Assembly: GCA_001600455.1 (NCBI GenBank)
Contig: BCKC01000003.1
Location: 3,510,315 to 3,574,314 of the forward strand
From: Endocalyx cinctus
Lineage: Eukaryota; Ascomycota; Sordariomycetes; Amphisphaeriales; Apiosporaceae
Direction of reading: 5' to 3'
DNA: 64,000 nucleotides
The translations under genes were made by a program, and so were the position numbers. Below the pieces are notes generated by a model. It worked only from the letters and a program-made list of their open reading frames with translations, made no database searches and was not told the origin of the DNA. This document shows positions 1-10,994 of this stretch, piece after piece; position 1 is the first letter of the stretch; each line of letters starts with the position of its first letter.

Positions 1-333
1 TGTGTTTATTTCATCAGCATCCCGTGTCGACGCGGTAGTATAAGCCTCAGGACAAACGAAGTCATATCCTAAGGAAGTGACAACCGTCGTCCCATAATTC
101 CGCCACTGCCACCATGAAGTAAATTCAGGCGGCTGGCAAGCGTTTCCAGCATTGTCGATCTGTCTTGCATATTGAGGGCCAAAGACGAAGAGGCTTTCAT
201 GATAGCCTTCATAGATGTAACTGAAGCACTCCGGCGGACTCGACCATGGAGTAGTTAATGGCAAATATACTGTTGATAATCCGGGGCCCGTGTCCGTGAA
301 AGAAGTGACTGTGGTAGAAGTTACATCTGCCAT
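1..333 (-). CDS. Fungal surface-type hypothetical protein, N-terminal fragment (3' end outside window)
   Basis: An uninterrupted reading frame runs from an ATG at 333 down to base 1, giving 111 codons with no stop, so the gene continues beyond the left edge. The protein begins MADVTSTTVTSFTD and has a Thr/Ser/Pro-rich start, then segments rich in aromatic residues and cysteine (PPECFSYIYEGYHES, NACQPPEFTSWWQWRNYG, YDFVCPEAYTTAS). This pattern of spaced cysteines, a Trp-rich patch and a CPxxYTTA segment is familiar from a large group of uncharacterised filamentous-fungal proteins that usually carry a single membrane helix further on. No N-terminal signal peptide is visible. The function is unknown and the family assignment rests on the look of the sequence only. 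The coding frame itself is well supported by its composition and by the ATG that opens it. Confidence 0.72.
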   Translation of the reverse strand, partial: MADVTSTTVTSFTDTGPGLSTVYLPLTTPWSSPPECFSYIYEGYHESLFVFGPQYARQIDNAGNACQPPEFTSWWQWRNYGTTVVTSLGYDFVCPEAYTTASTRDADEINT

Positions 334-3300
334 GGTTTGGTGGAATTATGTCCCAAGGACATTGACAAGAAATTATAGTTATATGTATACAAGCATAGCT
401 ATTGAAAACATTTACAGAATAAATGAAGAATCTCATAGGAAGGGATGAGATAGGTCAAATTACTATGGATTTAATATAGTTTGGTTCCCTCTTGTCGCGT
501 CTGGGGTATGGTCAGCGCATGCGTATAAGTAACCCCTGACATCTTCTGACTGCTTGGATATGCCCCACTCCGACAGGTGAGATAAGCCCAATAATCTGTA
601 TATTTAGGTATATGTAAGACAAATCGTTGTTCGATCCTTGTTGCGAACAGCCCAATCTGATATTCATTGCGGTCTTTCCGACCTATTAAAACAGAAGTCC
701 CGAAAAAAAAAAAAGATTTTTTTTGGTAGAGAGCTGGTAGATCCCACACGCTTATGATATATCACTCCAAGCTTATATAAACTTGGATTACTCGCTATTT
801 TCTTGAAAACAGCCAATAGATTCTATGAAGTCAGATATATCTCTACTATCTCATGCAACTCTGTAGTGCAGATATTGTGTAGCCTTTCAGATAATCGCCA
901 GAAATCAAATATCGGTAGACTAAACCATGCTCCCAAGCTGCAAAATATGATGATGTACGAAGTGGTTTAATGCTCATGGCTGAATGATAAAGATTTCATG
1001 ATAAGAGAAAAGCGATTAAGTGGTTAATTTGCAGGCACCTACTATAGAGAACTGATTTGGGAATCTTGGTCCAAGTTAACATCAAGCTTGCACTTATTGC
1101 CTATTATAATGATTCTCTTCCAGCTGGATAATTACTGTAGTAGTTTTCTTTTTCGATTCCATGTAACGTAAATACCAGTTTGTTCTTAAATTCTATAAGT
1201 TATGAAGCATTATAGGTAAGCAATGATATTATCTCGTGGTCGCATCTACACGTACAGAGTTCTGTCTTACCTGAGACTTGTGCAACCAATACGCGACTTT
1301 TCTCACACTCTTATTGGGCGAATACATATTACTTATATATTATCTAATTTATATGACAACATTAACAGTACTGCGATCGAACGATAGCTGTTTCGCTCTA
1401 CTTTTTCCTGCTTTCTTTTACCGCTTCATTCGTCTTACATTTTATACGGGATAAGCTGAATTTGAATGCACGTGCTACAGACCAATCCTATTCGTCAATA
1501 TAAGATCAAAAAAGCTCCGAGTTTCATATCATTATTTCGTTCTCTTGCCATGCTTCCTTAACTTCGTGTTGATCGACTGCCCGCCCACCTACCTAAAGTA
1601 AGCTCGATCTCGGCGTACAGAGTCTTCGCAAAGTGAAATAATATGACCAAATGGATTGGTTGGTGTAATGCTCCTTTCCACTCGCTCGAAAACACCTGGG
1701 TTACTTTGTCAAATCTACCAATATTTGAACGTAAAGTTAATACGTGCAAGAAGAAGCGGCGAGCCTTCTCGAAGACTATAAAACGCGGGATTCGACGCAA
1801 ACGATGAAAATTACTCGTGCACGATGATATCACCCTGATATATGAGCTCCTGTTCAGGCTGTCGATCAAAGTGTGAATGAACAACACAAGATGAGGCTAA
1901 GAAACAGCTGCCCAAAGTCGGGTTGCATTATTTATATGCTCGATAACTTCTTCGAGATTGATGAAGTGACCGGTGCCTCTGTGGTATAATTCTTGCACTT
2001 ATGAGTCCTCGTTCTTCTGGAACTATATCTTTAGAAGAGGAATCAGTGATGATGATTGCTTGCTCTTCCCAGTTCGTTTCAAGATCAGCGAGTAAGTCTT
2101 TATACTAATCTACTTCCGTGAACTTTACCATAATACTCTTCTACAATTACAATTTCTAGATCACGAAATACTTCTCTCTTCATGTAACAATACAAATAAA
2201 CTAAAAAGGACTGGAGGTAGATTTACGTTGGAATGTAGGATAGCGCAGTTATGTAAACATATTTTAGCAGTGGAATGGTGATATAGTGGTATAGTTTATG
2301 AGCCGAATAATCACTTTATTGATTGTTCAACTTTTTATTCTATCTGCGAGGCGGCAGTCTCCCCTTTATATAGACGTATTCCGCTTAAGCTACCCTCCGG
2401 GTAGCCGTAACCACGCAGCTAAACCCATAAATACAGCGAACTAGTACTCCTGACAGCAGCACTAGAGGTTGTAAAAAGTTTGTTTGAAGATGATGATAAA
2501 TTGAAAGTTAATAACTCATAATATCCCACTACTTCCTTCTAACTTAGTACACTCGACAACAAAGTAGAAGAATTATCGGATGATAAATAGCTGATCAGAG
2601 ATGTACACTGGCCTGTATTTAACATCTAATGGCTAATAATTATTATTGCTTGTGAGTTGATGTGTTGTATAGGTATGATGCGGTATATTTTCAAGCGTCT
2701 TGGAGTTGTATAAGTCACCGAACTCTATGGAATACTGCTCGGGAATAGCGCTTGAGCTCTTCCCTCGCGTAAATAGGATGCGTCGGTCTATCTTGATGAC
2801 TTAACATCTGTGATGGCGTAAGTATAAGTTGACGTCTCAGAAGGGCGCTCAACTACTAAGGAAATGCATAGTTTTTAAGAATCGAATCGTGATAACCAGC
2901 TCTTACTCTCCTATCTCCTTCATAGAGCAGGAGGCCTCTCTATGATATCAACGTGGCTATCCGTAAGGCACTTGAGACAAACTAGATGTATGTGGTTGCT
3001 ATTTTTGATAATCACGTTATCCTCCTTGGAATCATTTCAGCGAAATTAGCTCCGTACATTGATTTTTGGCCCTGAATCTAAGCCATTTGAAGAATGGTTC
3101 AGTTCGAAGCACAGATGGATGTACGTGGTGTGAAAGTCGTGAGATATTAGTGAATTAACGAATAAAGCCTCCCATAACAATTAATTATGCATTGCTACCA
3201 CTGAATTATTTAGTCGCCTTATACGATCTATAAAGTTCAGTGGCTCGCTCAGTTACCAACGACGTAAAACATGTCCGTGCTGTTCACTTCTGCACCAAAA

Positions 3301-4520
3301 AGGATCCAAATCTAGGCAAGGCTACGCCAATCAGTCAGATGAGCAGCTGCGCTCAAGTGTTGGCTAATTATTTCAGATAAAGTTCAATATGGACAGATGA
3401 AGGGGCGATAGGCCTTCTACACTTTAAGATATTCTCAGTAATTCAAGAGTTACACCAGTGTCGCGAAGGCAAGTATCTTAGACATGGTACCTCACGAAGA
3501 GTATAATTACCTTATAATAATTTAGTATATTCACAGAGTTAACGATCATTTAATGCCCACGTAGATCCAGAGCTCAGCGTGGGTCCAATAGTCAAGGTTA
3601 CAGCCCTATGTAATCTGTTTAGCTTGATATCTATGTCTACTTATCGAGCTCGACGACGTTTCCAATGAGTTCGGACAGGCCTTAAGATCTACATGGGCTG
3701 ACACGGTCGTAACTTCCGGACAACAGAAGTAAGTCTTTTTAATCGAGAATATCTCCGTTTATTAAAATAAACAGGGTGAATATCGAGCAGATAACGAACC
3801 AGCCTCTTTGGCTTGATATATGAAAGCCGTAAACTCATATGTAACTAGGCTCTGAAGAGATACGGCTGTACTGTTAATAACCCCAATGAAGTAGCAAGAT
3901 AGGTGGATCGATATATTTCGGTTTCTAGTTCATGACACGGGATCAGACGTAATATTAGTTGAGCCACGCTCGAATCGTGATTCTAAGACGGATTTGAATT
4001 TTAGGCGTGATAATCAATCATCTTGGTTTAATCAAAGATATCACATTCTCCTTCTTTTGGCTCTCCTACAAGCATAAGTTTTCCTGGCGCCTCTCGAAAG
4101 CATGCAGGAGTTGCGCTGAGCCCGGGTTACGCTCCTAAGATTCCTTTCTCCTTTTTTGAGTGAGGACCAAGTCACACTTGATCAGCTTATAGAGAGTGAT
4201 GACAGTTGTGATATGACGCACGTAATATCTGCACCGGCCCCTAAATTCTCCCCACCGGAGCGAGTAGTAAATGATAAGAAATGACAATTGACTCTTAGAT
4301 TCGCTTCATTGTGTCTCTTCCATTCTTATATCGCCCGTGTATAACAAGACCGTGAAGATATACCACCCGACATAGTCATCATCTGGGTCTTAACTGATTT
4401 CACGCTTGGTTAAGCTAGGTTACGGCCTCATTATAGCTGGAGGATGAGACCTTTGGCGTCGGAACAGGGCAAATCCCATTGAATGACCCAAGCACAACCA
4501 AAAATTCCTAGTCGACAACT
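334..4520. other. Gene-free stretch, possibly decayed repeat DNA
   Basis: No convincing gene is seen. After the A/T runs near 703-730, about 3.9 kb (740 to 4660) has no A or T homopolymer longer than roughly six bases, unlike almost every other intergenic stretch here. All frames are broken by frequent stops; the longest ORF (1558-1887, minus, 109 codons) resembles nothing I know. Small perfect hairpins occur at 2389-2405 (7-base arms, loop TCC) and 2921-2944 (7-base arms). An old, mutated transposon is a reasonable guess, but no protein domain could be recovered by eye. Confidence 0.45.
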
Positions 4521-7500
4521 TAATGTAATTTTATTTTATTTTATTTTATTTCATTTTTCTTTCTTTTTTCGCCTTGCCTTGCGAACCAAAAGGACCTGGC
4601 GCATCATATTTATAATCGGAACACTTAGCTAAATGACTTAAAAATGCATAGATGAATTTGCTTCTTCCCTTTTAATTTTTTTTTTTTCTTATGAGTGACT
4701 CACTCGTCTCAAATGGTGCTGTGAAATACGCGTGACCTATAATAATTATGTCATGAAGCCACGTTGCAATGTGCAGCTGAGTCATACTTATCTTGTACTG
4801 ACACCGAGTCGGAGAAGATTAACCAGAATGAGAATGATACGTAACAATAGATTATCGGATCATCAATGACTTTCAAGTCTTGAGATGGCTGGAAGGGCGG
4901 TCTGATTTCACATTGTGAAGAATGAGTGGAGTTTTAAGGACGATGGCAGCAATTATGGGCGATGCGTAAAAAACCGGCGAAGAAATAGTCGAAGCCGATA
5001 ATGAAATAGTGACTTGCCAATACTACTACTGGTACCGCTGTCGTTATTGCCAAGTGCAAACACATGGGACTGTAAATAAGTTTCTCGTTTTTCTTTTATC
5101 ACCTAAACGGGTAAAGGAGGTAGGTTTAAACCAACGGCCAAAGACGCCACTATTGAAATCGGCACAAAAATGACAACGAGGCAGGTAGGCTAGATGATGG
5201 TACCAAGTCAAATTAACAAATTGAAGAATACGACACTACTTAGAATAATTGTAAGTAATGCAGTGCATTTAATGCGATATGAAGTTCATTGACCGGAGGA
5301 AAAAGTTTACGGGGCAGTGGGGTCCGGGTGAACGAAGTTCAGTTCATGCATGACTATGACTGAATTACTATTTAAGTTTTTTTTTTCCTCTCGGAAAAAC
5401 AGCACGGAATGCACAGGTATGCGACCGTATGCGGCTTGGATTTATTAGTTCAGAGTCCCGCATATCCGATGGTGCGCAGGGGGCGGACGTTGTTGCGAAA
5501 AATAATCTCGCTCAGCTTAGTATCTGACGAAAATACGCCGTACTTTAGCATGGATAAATGCACATATGGAATCAGTAAGGGGGGAAGGAAAGAAGAGAGA
5601 GAAAAGGAAAAAAAAAAACATCGCCTAGAAAATGCTTCGGGCTCCCTTGTTGGAGGCGCTGGCAAGGTTTCCCTCTGCAAGTAATCTCTTATCGTTGTAA
5701 AATAACCTAGCCGACATCGCCTGTTCGACTGCTCGCCTTCTATTTCCATAGCGCTGACGTCGGCCGCGACGCAATGGACGTCTCGGGTACATAGGTCGGA
5801 TTACTATGTCTCTGTTGAGCCTATTGTGGATTTAGATAGCCGAGCCAGCGACAAACGTGGTACCAAGAACACCGGAGGAGCCTTTTGGAAGGATGCGAAT
5901 GCGGTGTGCGCAGTCACTTTTATCATATGACGATTGTAAGCGATTATTAGTATAGGCAAGTTTTTTTTTTTTTTTATGTATTTTTAACTGTTCTGTCGTG
6001 TCCGTGGGGTGGAGCGTATCATTACGCTGACTGCGTGGATATATTTTATTGATGTGTTAGTTGGACCAATCTTTCCTATATCCATGGGATGGTGTCAAGG
6101 GTGGACGAGCTGAGCGAAACGAAAGATTCTTGTCAATTTCTAAAAGGCCGGGTTCTTTGTACTAATAACAGGAAAGGTTTTCGCACCTGTGACCATCCAT
6201 CTGCATGATGACTTGGGAGCTAATAGGACACAGTAGTTGGCTGCGAGGTCTAGGCACACAAATCAAAGTTTGAGGTTGGGGGAGGGGGTACGAATGTTAT
6301 GTTGGTCATATATCGGAATCCTATATGTATACGATAAATTTGGGCGGGTTAAGCTTTTTTATCAATTCTCATCCGTAAAAAGCCTTTGGAAAGTGATACG
6401 TTTCATCGGCACCAAGTTACTTGGTGTTGTTTGATTCTCGGTGTTAAAATCTATACTGAGCAAGAAACCCCGAATACTTCGGCATAGACCAATTAGATTG
6501 TCATGGGCTAGCAGTCTAGGGGGGCACGTCTTAAGTTGACCAGCTGGGGAAAATTGGGCCGTCCTGGCCGTCGTCTTCTCGATGGGTGTTATTTAGGACT
6601 CGTCGCCAGGTTCATAGGTTATTTACTACATGAGAAGTGTGCCCTCGATATTGTAGAAATACTTTAGTTAGTGGCATCAACTGGGAGAAGTGTTGGATGT
6701 CTCGCATTTGAGTTTTAAAGGTTGGCATATGTGTGCATTGGCACTTTGGGGTTTCCAGGCTTAAAAGATGCTACGCTGATCTTGTGTTAGGACCCTACAA
6801 GGTACCTCTTTCATTCATTCTTTTCTTTTTTTCTTTCTTCAAACAAGTAATTTGAGGCAAAGGAAGGCGAATATGAGAACACCGGTCATTTATTAGTTTT
6901 AACGATTCAATCGAGCATCTTGAATCATATTTTCCGCCTTTCATATCGACAAGTCGACTAACTCGGAGGTTTCCTTCCTAGGGGATGTACATTTCGCAAT
7001 AGTACCGAGTTAATGTATTGAAAGAGCTGTGATCAAGTAATACATAGCTAGGTTAGCATACATGTAGCGGATTGGAAACCTTCTGATACACTTATAAAGC
7101 ACAGACTCAAGCCTTGAAGACAGAACGACCAGTGGTTTTTTAGGCGAAAGACGGGATTTGACAATGTTACAACTTTGTGATCAAGCTGTGCAACTCCTCT
7201 GAGAGAATTTTAGGGAGTAAAGTCCTGTATCGTAAAAGTTGGAGTGCCCCTCGTGTACGTCAGTGATTGAGGGCGAGTGGGGAGAAGTCGGAGTCATTAA
7301 CGGTTGATCCACAAGCGATGCTAAATGATATAATAGCGACGATAGTCAATTCGATCAACTCGTGACTAAAATATTTGGAGACGTCCAGTCCAACATATCT
7401 ATTATTTTAATCGGGCACAGATAAAAAAGCCTGAATGCGTGAATGTCCTTTCTTCTGGGTTTCGTTTAGAATATCCTAACCTAGTTGTATGACCGTTCTG

Positions 7501-8100
7501 ATTTGTGTGCGTATGATCATCCTACTCTTTTAGGACCGGAAACCGATTTTTACTTAGTACATAGTAGGTGTTCTGGCCTGGAGGAGATCCTATGTAACCT
7601 TCCTCGTCAATGGTAAAATGGTTTGGGAATGGCGGGCTGGGCTGCTCCCTTTAAAGAGAAAAGCACGGATCCAAGGTCATCCAATAGTTAAGTCTGTCAC
7701 TAACGCACTAGGTAATAAGTAAAGCATGCTGGCATGTAGCTGGCTGTCTTCGCACTTTTGGCGCATATGGTATATCAAGGACATGGACATGGACATGGAC
7801 ATGGACTGCTACTTAGTAACCTGTAACAAATTCCGGGAGACAGCGTTAAAACTTATGCTGAAATAGATCACACGGTTCACACGACAAGGCTCGCCACATA
7901 AAATGATTCAGATTCATATACCTGATTGGGCAGCTGTGAAGAAAAAGTAAAGTAACAGAGAAAGCAGAGAAAGGGGCAAAGAGGGAGACGGCGAGTCAGT
8001 AAGCGGGTTTTAGAGGGAACTGACTGTTTCCGTCATTGCACCTATTCACGTAAGAGTTTGAACAAACATTGTTCATGAAGATCCACGAAATTGGAAGCGT
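4521..8100. other. Intergenic region with scattered simple repeats
   Basis: It begins with TTTTA repeats near 4527-4550 and contains A/T runs near 4678, 5380, 5611 and 5962. Short ORFs at 5409-5684 (+), 5450-5749 (-) and 6237-6434 (+) have no recognisable motif, and the first two overlap on opposite strands across a purine-rich patch. I see no supportable gene, RNA gene or transposon terminus. Confidence 0.45.
7779..7806. repeat. Hexamer microsatellite (GGACAT)n
   Basis: Four complete copies of GGACAT plus a partial GGAC lie in tandem. There is no surrounding coding frame, so it is a simple intergenic repeat that could vary in length between strains. Confidence 0.9.
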
Positions 8101-8694
8101 ATTTGAGAAAAAGGGAGAGTGAGAAAAAAAAAATCAAGAAGCAGATAATAATGATTTAATTTTTTCTTTCTTTCTTTCTTTCTTGCCTTGGTGGGATATT
8201 TGGCTTTGTTGGCATATTAGCGTTGTTGCATGGCTACGTAAGTATTTGGTTGGTCCTTGTAATAAAACAAAACACCAACGAGGCGCTGTTGTGTGAGTTG
8301 TTGGTGTTTGGGTCTTGACGGTGAATGGAAATATCGATATCGTATCTAACGGCCAGGGGGTACGGTACGGTACCATACGCAAAGCCCCTTGAAAATGAGA
8401 TAATGATGAGATGTGAATATGTTGCTTATGCTCTTATTGTATGCAGAAACTTTTTTTTTTTTTTTTTTTTGAGTTCTAAAAGAGCAAAAGACCAAGGACT
8501 ACTGTATCTATCTACCTAGGTATCCATCCATCAAGGTTACTTTTCCAAATTTGTAGGAGGGGTTGGTTTGATTCGAAATTAAGAAGGTTACGATTACGCC
8601 TTGCCGCTGAAGTTCTTCCTATACGTATAGTATTATGGATATGTACGCTCATCACTTCAGTGTACACCATGTAAGGGCCCACGTAGGCTGGTAC

Positions 8695-8718
8695 CTAGGC
8701 TGCTAGGCTGCTAGGCTG
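8695..8718. repeat. Octamer tandem repeat (CTAGGCTG)x3
   Basis: Three exact copies of CTAGGCTG are followed by a partial copy that runs into GGTAGGTAG. It is intergenic. Confidence 0.85.
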
Positions 8719-9550
8719 CTAGGTAGGTAGCCCTGGTATTTGTTACACTATTACCATGCTTGGGCGGTTATTTATTTTAAGTACTTAAGTACTTAACATA
8801 CAGAACCTACAGTACTTATAAAGCACCTAATATATAGCGTCATCAGTATGCTAACTTTAGGGGGCGTTACTCTACTGCCTATATGCACATTATTACAAGT
8901 AACCTACAGTATTATACTAACCTAAAGTACAGCACCTACCACATATACTTTAGTGTATATGGTGTCTTTTAGTTGTTCTTATTTCCTTTCTAGATAAAAT
9001 TTATGTTCATTATAGCTTTTATCACTTGGCTACTCCATAAATACTTGGTTGCTTATTATTATATTGCCCTTATAGAAAGTTAAAAAAAAAAAAATGCTGT
9101 ACAAGTACCTTCCCCCCTCAGCTCTGCTGCCCCTCTATCGATCCTTGGAAATAACAGAAACAAATTGGTCAGAAATCGGGTTAATCTGGAGGGATTCTGT
9201 CTCTCCGATCCGCCATAACTTATAAGAGTTTAGTACAATAAAACACGCGCACTTACAAGTACACTACTTCCAGACACCATATCCCCCGTGGGATCCATCT
9301 GTGTGGACCATGGTAGATACTGTACTGTATGTAGTATACATATAGCTCGGTCATAATTATTATCTTATATCCATTTATCTGTGATATCTTTTACGATATA
9401 TAGTCGTAGAACAAGGACCAAGGGCCAAGGCCCAAGGCCTAAGACGCAAGGGCCGAGAATGACATTTATTTACTACGTACGTATGTACATTGCTGCATGG
9501 ATCCTAGACTTTATTATCATGCCTTCCAACAGTTACCGCTTTTGCTTTTA

Positions 9551-9580
9551 CTCTTGCTCTTGCTCTTGCTCTTGCTCTTG
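9551..9580. repeat. Hexamer microsatellite (CTCTTG)x5
   Basis: Five exact copies of CTCTTG. In one frame it reads as alternating Cys-Ser, which creates a spurious small ORF at 9381-9614; I do not regard that as a gene. Confidence 0.88.
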
Positions 9581-10994
9581 CCTTGATTTTCTCTATCGAC
9601 AGTTTGGTTATTGAGGAATAAAGAGGAGCAACATGGACGATTTGAATAGTAAGAAGACTCTCTCAGCTAAGTACTTTTTCTCCCTACTACTTTTTTTCAG
9701 TACCACCCATAGACTTCAAGTTAATATAATACTAGTAAATGTATCGGAATAGGCAATAAAAAGTAGATAGGTAATAATTAATCAATTAATCAACTCAGTC
9801 ATGTCATTCATGTCATTCACTTTACTTAGCCCGCCTTTTCATCAACCTTGCCTACCAGTAACAACCCAACATCTAAACCGCATATGCCGCCACAGTCGTT
9901 AAATCCTTAAATCCTTATTGTACAATGCTCCCCAAATACAGTATCACATAAATACTAACCTTAGGTACGGTATGTGGACGCAGGTAACAAACAACTATTC
10001 CTAGTACTTTTTTTTTATTATTTACTATTATTAGTGTGGTTCTTTTTCCTCACTCTACTTCCCATTCCTTCTCTCTCCTCACCTTTTTTTCATTCTTCTT
10101 CTTCCTCCTCTACTCTCAAATATCCTGTGATCATTCGTGATACAAACAAAACAATAATAGTAAAATATTAGAATATTTCGGTATTTTACAGTATCACTTA
10201 CTACTGCGAAAATCGTTTATACCCTTACGATATCTTCTTATCTGCACACTCACCGGTATTCGTTTAGTATTCGTATCATTTATACGTCGATCCATTCCTA
10301 TATAGCCACTTTAAGCGTGGTTCACGATTTCCGCTAAAGGTAGCAGTAGCGTAGTGGGGGAAGCGAAGACGACAGCGTCAGAGACCGACCAGCATACGGA
10401 AGACGGTTAAGAGAGAAAGATAAAAAAAAAAAACGAATAAAAAAAAGAAAAAAGGACCAAGGGTCATTAGAAACTGGCCAAATCGTCATATACCACTCAT
10501 TTGGGTTACAGGAAGACCCCTACAGTACCAACCCATCCCTACTCTGCCCCTCTACTGTTCGGACACTATATCCACCTGGTGATCCATGCCCTTGATACAG
10601 CAAGCCGTCTGACCATCTGAACAAGCCCGAGACTTGGACTGCCACCACCCTATCCTTCCCTCTTTATTACCTTTCAAATTAACCACCCTCCCTTCCACCG
10701 TCCTTGATCATATTTTCTGATCTTGAAAATCTGATCCTACCACTATTGAGATATCCGGTCAACAATAACGAATTCATGCATCGGCCGAACTAGAGACCTC
10801 TACATTCATCGGAACAGTACTTCGACAACCCCTCATCACCACTTCGCCCGACGGTCCCGCATTTTCATGCTCAAACGTTCGCACCACGACAGCCTTCGAG
10901 AACAGCAAGTACGAGAGTGACGGCCTTTAATTTAGGCCGCCACTCTCAATCTTTCAGAAGAAGAAAAAAAAAATTAAAAATTAAAAAAAAGATT

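Larger units (their letters stand above)
8101..10994. other. AT-rich intergenic region and RING-gene promoter
   Basis: This is dense in simple sequence: a TTTC run near 8165-8184, long T runs near 8451-8470, CTAGGCTG repeats, CTCTTG repeats, and GTACTTAAG/TACCTA-type motifs between 8770 and 8950. ORFs here (for example 9974-10171, +) are low-complexity translations of T-rich DNA. The last few hundred bases before 10995 are pyrimidine-rich with A runs and presumably hold the promoter and leader of the RING gene. Confidence 0.5.

Noticed and set aside
4146..4284. Open frame with protein-like text in the gene-free block (ends APKFSPPERVVND)
   Set aside because: It is only about 45 codons between stops, has no ATG at a sensible place and no similarity I can name; expected by chance.
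5409..5749. Overlapping ORFs on opposite strands
   Set aside because: Both are driven by a purine-rich low-complexity patch, neither has a motif, and they cannot both be real.
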